Assembly (NCBI GenBank): GCA_914767885.1
Contig: CAJZBQ010000048.1
Coordinates: 1 to 64,000 of the forward strand
From: Blepharisma stoltei
Lineage: Eukaryota > Ciliophora > Heterotrichea > Heterotrichida > Blepharismidae
Length of the DNA stretch: 64,000 nt
Direction of reading: 5' to 3'
The notes below the pieces were generated by a model that saw nothing but the letters and a program-made list of their open reading frames with translations, was not told where the DNA came from and ran no database searches. The position numbers were made by a program, and so were the translations under genes. Shown here one piece after another: positions 45,916 to 59,200 of the stretch (the first letter of the stretch is position 1; every line of letters begins with the position of its first letter).

Positions 45916-46426
45916 ATTTTTATTGTTGAAGCATTATGCTACTTTGCTATTGCGTCACCACTGCTATTATCTTAATAAAAAAATGCTAAATATAATTAAA
46001 TTTTATTGTAATATTATCAAACTTTCAAAGCAAATTATTTAATTAATTTGCCCGATATAATTAAATAAAGACAAAAGCATGAATTTCTTTTTTATTTTAA
46101 CTCATCCCAGCCTTTAATGTCGAGCTAAGATTAGCATAAAAACAAACCAAAAATTAAAGCAATTTAGCGAAAACATGGGACGCCTCTTCATTTGCAGCGC
46201 CTAAGTATTTTATAAACAGTTTTTAAATATTTTAACTTTTAAAAGCGTAAAATCGTTCAAGCCTTTTTAAGATAAATTCTTTTCTCTTAATATATATAAT
46301 TATATTCAATCTCTTTATGCTATGACGCCAAACATAAGATCGCCAGAAATTAGGCTAGTTAATTCTAGGTAAATTTTTATTCAATGATTTTAATAGTAAA
46401 AATGGCGAGGTATCATAAGTTTTCGA
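45916..46426. other. Intergenic, nothing recognised
   Basis: AT-rich spacer between the ABCG start and the P4-ATPase stop. The ORF at 45857-46042 is low-complexity and overlaps the ABCG start. Confidence 0.4.
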
Positions 46427-49400
46427 TTAACTTTTATTAGTTATTCTTTTAATTATCAAGTCAATCGGAGTGGGATGGAAAATGTGGTCCCAAGTTTTGA
46501 AAATAAAATCAGGAATTAATGCCAAGAAAGGTGTAAAAAAGACCACAAGCCACGTCTTCGGCAATGAAAACGCTAAATAAAATAGCTGATTCAGGTCAGG
46601 CTGGGCAAGTTTCGCCACAACACTTGTATTAAGCCCAATCAAACATAAATAATAAAATCCTATGCATATCATTCCAGCCACAATACTAATTTTATTCCAA
46701 AATACGCTCTCTAAAAACAGTTTAAATGTAATCACATGGATTACAAGTGTAAAGGTAATCGTTGACACAAACCACAGTCCAGCTACTTGTCCGACCTCAT
46801 CTATTGCTTTGTAAAGCGTCATATTTGGAATAAAGAAGCATAACACTCCATGCCAAATTGCAAATACCACCCATCTCCAGAATACTTTGAAAGAAAAATA
46901 GGCTTTCCTAGGCCCAGCTTGATAAGCAACTGGATACTTGAAAGAGTCTTCAGCGTTTAAGTCTTGTTCGAACAAAAAGATTAGCAAGCATGGCCAACTA
47001 GTCCAAAGAGCATTAAAAAGCATAGGCAGCCAATCTAAGAAGTAAACCTGACCACTGAAGCCATTTAAGAAGGAAAAGCAAAGCTCACTCCCTTTCTCTG
47101 TGAGCGATCAAAATCATTGGAAAAATCATCATATTTTGACCAAAAGCCCACCCTCCGTGAGCGAACAAAATTGATTTATAAGTGATAATTATTATAATGA
47201 AAAATCTAGCTAATTCTGCAAATTTTAAAACAGATTGCACTTTAAAATATAACAAAATAAATTATTTCATACAGAAATTCTAAAAAATAGTTTTTATTAA
47301 AAATAAAAATAACCCCTCTATAAACAAATTTTTTTTCTCGCTCGCAGAGGGTGGGTCAGCAAACACCACAGTCACATTTTTATAGAAGTAATAACAGATG
47401 AAATACGAAATCCTTCTATATCCCCATCTCCCATGGACTAACAGTAGTTTTTGGAGGTATTTAAACTGGCAAAACGCATAATCAGAAGCTTGAACAGCTT
47501 GAGAGCCTTCTTTTCCAGCAATTCCGACACCAATATGAGCTTCTTGTATCATGCTTACATCGTTAGCACCATCTCCAATAGCTAGAGTGATCCATGGTCC
47601 TGATTCCTTAGCAAGCGCAACAACTTGAGCTTTTTGTGCAGGTGAAACTCTGCAGCATATGCAGGATTCTGAAATCAAGCCTAGTTTAAAGAAATTTTCT
47701 CGATAAGCTTGTTTAGCATCAAGAGCCCACACTAGTGTGAGACCATCAATAACCAAGGCAAGCCTTTCTGTCATTGTTTCTTTGAATTTCAGGAGATCTT
47801 TTATACTCATTGTTTTAAGAGAATATAAATTGACGTAGTAGTCAAGCACCGCAGAAAACTCAGCTAATGAAGTGCTTGAAAGGTCAACTAAAGTCATGGA
47901 AGGCTGGACTAGGTTGCAAGCTTTTCCAATCTCAATCGCCGTTTCTTGCTTATCACCTGTAAGCACCCACACTCTTATTCCAGACGACAGCAGAAATGAC
48001 ACAGCTTCAGGGACTCCATCTTGCAGTTTATCTTCAATTGCTGTCGCTCCTAATAAATTTAAATTATTTTCTAATAGTCCTCCATGTGCATCAAGTCTTT
48101 CTGACTTATCAGGCGATTTTGATAGCTGAATTTCTTTCCATATCTTTATCCATTCATCAAATTCGTGGTCATCTATATATCTATAAGCTAGAACTAAAGT
48201 CCTTAGCCCTTCTATTGCAAAGGTGTGCATGTGCTTGTCTAGCGTTTCGAAACTTTGGTTCTTTTTAAGCAATTTCATCATAACCATATCAGCTCCTTTG
48301 GTCATCAGCATATATTTGCCTGTATGTGGCTCTCTTACTACAACTGACATACGTTTCCTGTCAGAGTTAAATGGGACTTCAGCAATAACTTCCCAGGTTT
48401 GTTGCTCCCCACGGTAGTTTATGATTTCTTTACCATCGATTCTATCAGAAAAGACTATTCCCATGTCGCAGCTTCCTTCAACTAATGCAAGCTCATCTGG
48501 AGACGCTGCTTGGTATTTAGGTTTTTTCGGGTTTTCTGGGTCTGGAGAAGGTAAAACGCTATGACAGACAGCGAGAAGGGTGAAAAACATCTTCACCTCG
48601 TCATGGTTAGGATGGTGGGGATCTTGCAAAATCGCATCTGGCTTGGTATCTTCTCCAACGCCCCAAGCTTTACTTCTGTTGCCATATCCATATATAGACC
48701 CTCCTATTGAGCATTTTTTGAATTCCATAACATTGCAGGTAAGAGTGCCAGTTTTATCAGAAAATACAAACTCGACTTGGCCAAGCTCTTCTACTAAATC
48801 GCTTGTCCTACATGTGGTTGGCCGGTCATCAGGCATGTAATAAAGTTCGCGGTCTTGACTGATTAGATATGAAAGAAGCATTTTTAAGACTTCTAAAGCG
48901 ACATACAGAGAAATTGGGATCAAGTGAGAGTATGCGACAAGAAAAGTTAGAGCTTGGGCTATAAAAATCCACGGCGTGACTTCATCAGATGTAGCTAAGT
49001 AAACATGGTTGGATCCATTTTCAGATCTCCAAATCATGCTGAATCCGGAAAAGACCAAACAAACTGTCAGTTGAAATGCAAAAATTGCATAAAGCATGGT
49101 ATTCATAGTTCTGAGCACGTTGCTCATTTTAGATGGGGCTGCCTTAGAGTTCAGCACAATTTTGGTTTCAATTCCAGTATAGACGACGACTCCGAACACA
49201 TGCTTGGTGTTTTTCAATACGCAGCCTCTTAACAGCAGCTGATTCATCCCCATAGGCTCCATGGTCTTATCAGGTCCTTCGAAATTGCAATTCCATTTGA
49301 TCAAAGACATATGAGGTAAGTCACACCTTAAAATCCCTCTGAAATTAGCTAACTGTTCAGGCGTCTGAAGTCCTCTTGTTGTTTCTAACGTGGTTTTTTC

Positions 49401-49961
49401 TTTAAGATTGGTTTCCCCATCAAGGTTCATTGTATTTACCATTGCTATACCTTTAGGATTTGACGTTGAAAGAAGGACGATATCTGCAGGAATCCCTTGG
49501 TTTTCTTTTATTTGCAAAATATCGCCAACCTTGATATCCATGCAAGGTATTTCTATGACAGTTTTGGTAGCTAAATCAAGCTTGTAGTTGACAGCAGAGT
49601 TCACTGCGTTATCTGATTTATGACGGAAATAATCTTCATATGCTTCTTTGAACATTGTGAAGACAAGGACACCTCCGAATGTTGCAATTAGAGAGACTGG
49701 GCTTTTGGGTGAAAATGGCATGCAAGTAAGAATTGAAATCACTAAGAAATAAATATTAGCAACTCTTCTGAACTGCCATAACAGACTTTTTGGTGCCCAG
49801 TTGATAATGGTGTATTTTGATGTCTTGATTCTATTGTTTCCTAAAGCATCGTTGTGAGCGCCAAAGCCAAATTCAACACGGCGATACTCGCCTTCTTTCC
49901 ATTCGCTATTGCTTTGAGACCCAGCTTGAATAAGTTCAACCCCTTGCTTTTTGCTGGACAT
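46427..49961 (-). CDS. P4-type ATPase (phospholipid flippase)
   Basis: 1087 aa after removing IES 47085-47355. ATG 49961 (MSSKKQG) was chosen; the longer frame begins with TTG. All P4 hallmarks are present: NLDGETNLKEK (A domain, DGET near 181), PISLYVALE in M4 in place of the ion-pump PEGL, phosphorylation motif FSDKTGTLT (near 402), KGAD, and hinge AIGDGANDVSM (near 795). Membrane segments M1-M2 (residues 70-130), M3-M4, and six at the C-terminus after the IES. The joined YKNVTVVFAELCFSFLNGFS aligns with the yeast/animal M5-M6 loop. It moves aminophospholipids to the cytosolic leaflet; a CDC50 partner would be expected elsewhere. Confidence 0.94.
47085..47355 (+). mobile_element. IES, MITE family 1, in the P4-ATPase, TCA pointers
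   Basis: TCA at 47085 and 47356, no TA at the boundary. The left end CTCCCTTTCTCTGTGAGCG and subterminal CCCTCCGTGAGCGAACAAA are clear; the right hairpin is eroded (AACCCCTCTATAAACAAA facing CTCGCTCGCAGAGGG). Excision at TCA (271 bp) restores the flippase M5-M6 region. Confidence 0.88.
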
Positions 49962-50250
49962 ATTTATAGCTTGACTAATTCTGAACTCAAGCAAATAAAT
50001 CAAATCCAATATAAAAAGGCTTTAAAATTTAAGATAAAAATGCATTCTCTCGCTTGCTTTCAAAATTAAATATAAATGATAATGCGATCATAGTAAAAAT
50101 TAATATTAATAATCGATAAAAGGCAAAATTTAATAATAATTCTCTGATTAATGGATTATTTGCTTACATTTTTAATAAAATTACCATTGGAATATTAAAT
50201 TTGAAACTAGTAAGCATGCCAGTAGCATCCAAAAATTTTTGATATATAAT

Positions 50251-53200
50251 ATGGAATCTCCTGACAATAGCAAACCTATAAAGTACGGATCTCTGATAAC
50301 TATCAAAATTCCTAAAAGCAGCTTACTTTATTCTCACGGATTTATTGACAATGATTTATACCTCAGAGAGCAATCACAATCTGATTTCATAGGGCACATA
50401 TTTAGAATAATCCCATTTAGCATGTATGGAGCACAAAATGAAGTATTAAATTCACTTCCTGAAATATCTAAATATTCTTTTGTTACTTAAAGAGAAATTC
50501 CTTTGCAAGTCAACAAGCTATACTCACCTCCGCATAAGGCTCCACTGCTTGTAGTCTGGGCACAGTATTTCACTATGCTGCTTCTCACAGAGGAGGACTT
50601 GCACTCGCTACTCAAGAGCGAAAAATGCTAGGTCACTATGCCGCGCTGGAAAAATTCCCGATATGTCAAGAAACCCCTACTGACCTTGGCAAATAATATA
50701 TATTAAAATGACGTGGAGAACCAGCTAATCGTCCTAGCACCTGTAGCTGGGGTAGCCTGAGACTTATGGAAAGGAGGATAGGGTTCAGTAATATGCATTC
50801 AGACAGGTTTTACCTAGGATAATGCCGTACAGCTACCCACATGCGCATATCCTGCAAAAGTTTTACCTGCCTCTCTCACAGGGTAAAAAGTTCATCTATG
50901 TGTGAGAGCGTGGTCCGCTCACTCGGTATTGCGCTCTATAAAATAAAAACTAACCGGATACATATTTTTCTAAAGCTGTAACTCTTATTCAACATCCCCA
51001 GGCTTCCTAACTCCTTCTCCGTGAGCTAGCAAATCATTGGAAAAAATCTCTATTTCTTGCTAAAAACCCACTATGAGCGAACAAAAATTTTTTATGAAAA
51101 AAATATTTTGTCAAGTGATATTAGTATAATGTAATCTCGAGCTAATTCTGTTGAATTTTAAAAATAAATTTTGGAAATTAATTAATTTTTGCGAAAATTG
51201 ATTTTTTAAATTACTATAAAGTTTATGTAAAAAAATTTAACTCTATGAGCAAACAAATTTTTTTGTTCGCTCACGGAGTGGGAGTCAGAATCTTTCATAT
51301 GCAGATGCTAAGATTGAAGGTTGGCTCATCAACCATTTTAATGTATTATTCTAAATATCCATTTAGTGAGAAAATATCAAGATTAGAAGATTTTCTGGAT
51401 GCTGAAGTTGAGTCGAATCTTAATAACTATGCAGCTTTGAAAGGAACTCCGATAAAATTTGGATCTCTCATACAGCTTGAGCACTACAAAAGTCAAAAGT
51501 TTTTGACCTTAAAAAGCAATGAAAATGCAGACATTGAAAAAGAAAATTTCAAAATTTCTCTAGAAGACTACAGTAGCGAATTCTCTATCTTCAAAATTCA
51601 ACCTTGTTTTAAATTTCAAGAAGAAGGAATTGGCTATATAAAAGAAAACGATAAAATTTACCTAGAAATAGCAATTTCTGAGCTAAACAGGTGCGCATTT
51701 TTGCATGCCACTCACAGTTCCTTGGCCTCCATTATAGACCAAATAAATGGAGAAGCGGGGAAATCATTTGAAGTGAATGCATCGTTCGAGCAAAAATCCC
51801 AATGGATTTTTCAAGAGTTTGCATATACAAAAAATGAAGAAATTGATTATATGAAATTGGGAGATTGTGTTTGAATTAAACCATCAGAAGAGAAAGTAAG
51901 ACTTGGAGCTTTTGGGAAGGAAATCTTAACCTTAATTAATAGACGGGCAGAGAGCTCTGTTGGTAAGCAGTCACTCAGGACTCCCTTGGGGTTCATCCAC
52001 TTTATGGTGTCTACTCATCGGCATGATTGAATGAGATGATAGCTGGCAAGATGCTTGGACCGTTTTCTTCTTCTCTAGTATTCGCCTGATTGGCAGGACA
52101 GATTGAATCTGCACGAGGGAGTACGCCTCCAATGCCTTGTTAGAGCTCGGTTTTGAGTTAGCAGACTATGATTTCTGCGGCCCTGCTGTGGGCTCATTAG
52201 ATAGTAGCTTGATCCAGGAGAAAACCCGAAGTGTAACGAGTGCTGGTGCCTGCCTTCAGCAGCTACAGATTAATAGCTCAATTCCTCAGCCCAGGCTGCA
52301 ACACCTGGCATCGCGGTGATGGCCAACCTTAGTGGTCCCTAAGTATGCTGCCAATTCCAACAATAGGAACCGAGCCAAAAGCCTAGCCGAAATCATAAAG
52401 CCATATCAAATCTGAATTTCGACTGGCTTCTCTCTCAGTTCGCATTGGCCTTAAGATTGAGAAAATTGCATCAAGAAGTCGAATGCTTAGGTCACCATTT
52501 TATGTATCTTTGGGAAAGAATCAAAAGTGTATTTTAATGATAATTGTAATGACACAAATGGGTTGTGAATAATAGAAAATGAAAATTGTGCTACTGGAGG
52601 AGTTTTAAATTCAAATATGAATATTAGGATAAAACATTTATCAACTGGGTGCTATTTGTCAATTGGAAAATCTAGAAATTCTAAAGATAAATTAATACTG
52701 GAAAAGGAATTGAAGAAAAAGACTGTTTGAAAACTTGTAAAAATAAAAGATGAGCAAAATATTATAAATGATGATTATTGTAGAATTTTAAATGTAAAAA
52801 AAAATGTGTATATTAATATAATCCAAGCCTTATTTATGTTCAGACTATGCCGCATATTCCGACGTCAACCAATAGTTGGAAGATCAGCAAATTTGGTAAA
52901 CATAATTTTCCAAATGGGAAATTTCCAATAGAAAGTGATTTATCATCTAAGGAGTTGATTTTTTTAATCCCCCAGCTGACATCGGAAAAGTTCAGCATAA
53001 CTTGAGTCGAATAGAGGCTCCTGATATAGTAAAAAACGAACAAAGTCAGGATTGGACTACACACCTTCACTGACAGATGAAAATGATGAATTTACTTGCT
53101 TTAGAATTTTTAATGCTGATAGTGAAAGAGTTAAGGAAACACAATTTTTATTGAATGCATATCCAATAATATCCTATTATCCTCAATTTTTATTACAAAA

Positions 53201-56200
53201 TGAGTCTTCTGAATACCAAAATTTCGACCTATATACACATCTTTTATTGATATGTTTGAAAAATCTAACAAAGTTCTGTAGAAATTCACTCTATTTTATG
53301 GTAGGGGTCGATCAAAGGATAGGCCAAACGCAGTTTAAAAGGCAAAAATTACTAAAAGAGCATAATTTCATTGATAGCCTTTGCGAAATTTTAAAATTTT
53401 CTATAACCACTGATAAAGAAAAGAAAATGATTAAACAATTGAAAAAGGAAAAATCATTAAAAACAGATAATTTTTACATAAAAAGAGCCCGCAAAGTTAT
53501 TGATTGAGAAACATTTAAAATAAAAACAATTTTTCGGGTTGTCAAAAAAATATACAAATTACTATCAGCAATTTGCAAAGCAAACAGCGAAATCCAAACC
53601 TATCTATTTCAATTTTTAAACGTTTTTGCCAATCATATAGGATTGGATTCATGAGTAAAGAATTGCTTATTAGAAATACTGAGCAATAATGAAGAACTTT
53701 TACTGAAAATTCATGAAGCCAAAATTGAAGAAAATTCTGAAAATATTATAGAATTCCATGTTAATTTGTTGAAAAATACTAAAAAGGAGTTTAAGCATCA
53801 TATTATTGATTTTTTGAAATTTATCTGCGTTTATAATGGAAACAGTGTGCATGTGAATCAAGAAGTGCTTTATGAATATTTATTTATTAATAAAGAAAAT
53901 TATCGAAGGCTAATGATCCCTGTATTTATTAATGCTGCTAATGATCTCTGCATTGAAATTGATAGTTCTGGGTCAATAGTTTCGTTAGAAGAGTGTTTTG
54001 AAGACTTTGAAAAATATGAAAAAAAACTAATATATTTTAGGCACATAATAAAGCTCTTGGCCAACATGAGCTCTGGTAGAAATTTTTTATGTATCGAAAA
54101 GCTTAAAGACTTATTCCCACCAGACGCTTTGTTTAAAGCAATTTGAAACTCTAATATTAGCAATGATTTGAAGGCTTCTCTATCTAAACTAATGCTGGCA
54201 CTTTATATTGACACTCCTCCAAGAGAAGATATAATCAAGCCCGAATTAATTAAAGTGCTAGCCTTTGATGAAAATTTTCAAGAAAATGATATTTTTGATA
54301 ATAAGCACTTGAGAATTAATTCGTGCTCTTCAGAGCAGAGTACTTCAAGATCCTCTAAAAAAGTTGCTAATGCTTTTATGATTGAAGAGGAAGAAGAAAT
54401 TGCTATATCAAATGATGAAGAAATAATTATTTATAATTTCATGAAAAAAATATTAGAATATTTATCCTGCACTGATATTGGAGCAGCAGATAAATTTACC
54501 TACGCACCCAAGCAAACGATTGAAAATTCATCTTCAACAAAAACTCACTCTCGAAAAATTATTTAATATAAATTTTTTTGAATGCAGTAATTAAATTAAA
54601 TAGCTAACTAATTTTATCGATTGGGATTTTTTGAAAAAAAAAATTATGAAAAATTGTTACAAAAAAATTTATTTTTATATCAGAAGGTAGGGGAGTCATG
54701 AGATTTTGAAAATTGGTGAAAAATTAATAAAATTTGAAATGTTTGGAACCGGATATACATGCTATGATAATGGAGTCTATTTATATAGTCCTCTGTCTAA
54801 AGAATTTACAATTGAAAATATGGATATCGTTAAGTTTGCAAAATCCATCATTCCATTATTTCTCAAGAATCAAAATATAAACATTTTAAATAGAAAATAT
54901 TCAATTAATCCTGGTAGGAAAATCAATAAAATATATAAATTTCAAGAGAGCACTCAATATGAAAATAGCTCAATTTGTGCATTAAATATAAAAAATCTTC
55001 TAGTTTCTTTTCCAAGCAATTTTTCCAAGATTAATCATTCATCATCTGCAAGATCCAAAATACTAATGTCAAGCATTTTAAATAAATATTTAGACACCAG
55101 ACAAGAATTTTTACTTACTTTCCCACTTTTACATTGGATAAAAAATTGTTTAATATTAAAGGGGAATTATTTTTTTGAAAAATAATTTTTATGAAATTAA
55201 CCTTAATTATTATTTTAAAAATAAATTTTCGTTTCAAATTTAAGAGCTAATTTTCCAAAAAATTGAAATTTTACAGGTGTTTTATTCAATTTAAAGCAGG
55301 GAGTCAATAACATTCTGCATTGGTTTCAGAACTTAAAAGAGCAAACATTATGAAAAATTGATGAAATCACAAGCCTGCTGCCTCCAGTCTTAATGATTGG
55401 AGAAAAAATGTCGAGATATCTATCAAAAGAAATAATTCAAGAAATATATTCACATAATTTTAAAACCTGATGTCCAGTCATAGTGCCTGATTTAAATTTC
55501 CTATACCATAAACCAATTTTATCAGCATTATTAAAAGGGTTCGTTTATTCTACAGACTATTCACTCCAATCTGTGTTTTTATCTTTTATACTCAGGTGCT
55601 TTAGCCAAAGAACAGAACTATTGAAGTCTGTAAAACATTTATATGCATTGAGCTCTAAGACAGACGTGGAATTAATATCTTGACTGAAATCTCATATTTC
55701 TATATTTAAAAAGTTTTGCGACCAAAGTGAACTCTGGCTAAACACATGAACAGGAGATCATTTAAACCACCAAAATACAATAGACCGAGTTATCGAGCTT
55801 CTTGGAGACTTTGAGCTGATTTTTTATGAAGGTGTTTGTATAGATAACGGAAAGCCTTCATATATGGGGTTGTCAAATATATCTCCAATAAGGCAAGAAA
55901 TGCTTTCATATTTATGCCTACATGATCATATAATTAAGCTCATTAAAGATGGCATGCATACACTTGAAACGCTGTATATGCAAGAAAATAGTCAATATGA
56001 TAAAATAAAAAAACAAACAAAAGAGCTCTTTTCTCGTTGCCATAGGATATTGAAAAGGCTTGTATACGAAAACCCAAAAAATCAAAAAATTATGCATAGT
56101 CATGTACATATTTTTATGCAATACCTTAAAATAAATGTAGAGCAAATACCATTGATTTGTGAAATTTATAAGAATAACCTGAATTTGATTAAAACACTAA

Positions 56201-59200
56201 GCTTGGATATTCTAAAGAGTTTTGTAAATCTTATTTATTTAGAAGGAAGACAGCCTGCATTTTTAGATTTTTTCGATATAATCTTATCAGTCCAAGGTAA
56301 TTATAAGATTTTAAACAGAGCTGAAAATAGCAGAATATATAATTATCTAAAATAAATAAACTCATACCCCTATAGATTTCTTTATCGAACAAAATGTAGT
56401 GGGCATTGAACGAACAAGACACTCTCTCAAAGGGACGACTTGAATCTCTATGCCAGGAAGTATTAAAAAGTGGCATATAAAAATGGATACACAAGTATAA
56501 AAAAGTTGGCAAGCAAACATGCCAATTTTTAAAATAGTTTTATTATTAAATTAATTTTAAATTTAAGATACCCGTTTAGACTGATAATTTTCTTACCTAT
56601 TTTTTCTTTTTTTTGTAATTTAACTCCAAAAGCAAATTAAGTTAATTTATGTAGATTTTAAATAAATATTACCAATTTTTTTTGGATCAAATGCTCTATG
56701 AAAACCAAAGTTTGTATTGAGCACTGATTATTCTTTCTCCAGCCTAAAAGGTATCTTATATTTAAAATAATTTAATAATAAAGCCATTTTTAAAAATTGG
56801 CTCATTTGCTTGTCAACTTTTTTTACTTGCCGACCATTCTTTGGCATGCCACTTTTTAACGCTTCCAGGTATAGAGATCCGTCTCATCCCTTTGAGAGAG
56901 TCTGTCTTGGCCGCTCAACCATTCATTATATTTTGTTCGATAAAGAAATCTATATAAGCTATGGGCATATCTGATATTAATTTACCACGGTATATATTCC
57001 AGAGATCCAAAGACTTGTTCTGAATGTATTTGAAGACAAAACGATTGACAGATTTTTACTTTTCATGAATAACGAAGGGGAGTTTATATTTACAGAAAAA
57101 CCACAAGAAAAAAAAATAGGTAAATACAAAGATATCCCTTATGAATATCATGCTAAATTAATATCGCTCCTATCAAAGTGTGGAGTTGGAGTAAACGGAA
57201 TGTATATGAATGAAGCAAAGTGCCAAAAAATAATTTCTTTAGAAAATGTTTTCAAAATTCTAAAGCAAATTGAAGAAAGTCCATTTAGTCAACTTGAAAA
57301 ATTGAAAATTCCGATGTATATATATATAAAATAAAGTGTGGAGACTAGTCCGTCCTCTAAATGATATCCGGCCATATTAGTTTTGAGGCTCTAAGTTGGC
57401 CAAGTAGCATCAAGGTTCACGAAGTGGAGAGTCTAAGCATGAATCTGGTAATTAGTGACCTGATTCAATAGGCAGTTGCTTGCCACCCTTTTTCCAGCAG
57501 CCCCAAGGCCAGTGCGGTGATCGCGATCTGGTAATAGAAAGGCATAATTAAGGGCAAAGATACTTATTTAAAATGGTGGCGCCCACAAAGGTTCCAACTC
57601 AACAGGTCCATGCCACTACTAAGAAGCCAGAGGTTTCGGCCTAGCTCAGAGTTACAAGAAGCATGGCCACCCAATTCTTGCCTAATCGGAATGCCCAAAA
57701 TGCCACTTTATAATGCAATCAAGATTCTGATGATCGAATTTTTGTATAATAATTATCTTGACTGTGAAAAGAAATCTGAAGAGATGAAAAATAATTGTTA
57801 TTTTGTTAGTTATATTGCAATGCAAAATGAAATCATGCAGGAAAAATACCTTTTTGACACAAAATATTTGATATTTTTAAAAATATTTATAGACTGCGTT
57901 GATAAATATTGTGAATTATATATAAATAGCAGAAATTCAACACCAGACAATTCGGACATTGCTGAAATTGAAAAATTTGCATACACTTTATCACAATGCA
58001 GCAATAAATTCTGCAGAATAAGAATTCCAAATGATTTTTATGAAAAAATCTGTAATTTTTGTAAAAAATTTGATTATGAGTTTCCTGAAATTTCATATGA
58101 TGATGACGCAGAGGATTATTTGCAAAACACCTGCAATATAGCCTTGCAAACTAACATTTCTTTTGAAGAAAAAGCCTCAATAACACCTATAGGGGAATAT
58201 TGAGAAAAAGTCCGAAATTTCCTAGTTTATGATTCAGAAATTAAAGATCTTATCGATATTGAGCAAAGAGCACTAAAAATAGCCATAATTAATTCCAGAG
58301 ACATGTTAAGCAGCAAATTATCTCTTTCAATTATTTTAAGAGCTCTAGTAGAGTTTATTAACCAAAGCACATTTCATAGAACAGATATGAAATTAATTAC
58401 AAAATCTATAGAGCTGCTGAATTTACTTTTAGAAGAATTTGTTCTGAACAAAAGCGATGAAGATAATATAGTAAACACAAGAAATGAGCTATGGAAGATG
58501 AAAATAGGGAAATTGTCAATATCGATGATGTGCATTCCAGATCTCGATTGCCAAACCTTTCTTACTTCAGTAGAGCTAAGCCTATTGCTTTTACAAACAA
58601 ACGCAAACCTTATCCAGCAAGAAATTTCAGAATTTTTGCTCCAATCTGATGTTTCAATGCTTTTTTATAACAGAATCCACAAGATAATAAATAAGAGCAT
58701 AGAAGAGCATTCAAGTCTTGAAAATGAGAAAGAAACGGCATCTCCAGTCTATAAAAAAAGATATGATCCAATAAGGATTATTCTTAAATTACTACGCGAA
58801 CTATGTAGAAGAGATTTGGGTTTCAAGGAGTATATTAAACACCAAAAAAATGCACAAAAAAGTTATGACATTGTTGATGATATAATAAGCTTGTTAGAGA
58901 CCTTACTCCCCCCTCCGTGAGTGAACAAAACGATTAGAAAAATCCTTATTTTTTGCCCAAAAACCCACCCTCCGTGAGTGAACAAAAATTTTTTTTAATA
59001 GAAAAATTTTTTTAAGGAAAAAAAATTTTGATATATAAGTGATAATTAGCATAATGAAATCTAGAGCTAATTCTGTTTAATTTTAAACGAATTGCTTTTT
59101 AAAACATAAATTTTATAAATTAAATTAATATTTGCTTTCCAGTTTTTGCGAATTAGATTTTTTTAAGTTTCGAAAAAAAAAATATTTTTTATAAAATTTA

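Noticed and set aside
47280-47400. P4-ATPase ending right after the M5 region
   Set aside because: The last residues (ADPPSASEKK onward) are MITE sequence; the C-terminal membrane segments follow after 47085.
57610-57708. N-terminal extension MPLLRSQRF before the IP3R segment
   Set aside because: It belongs to IES 7; the conserved protein resumes at 57709.
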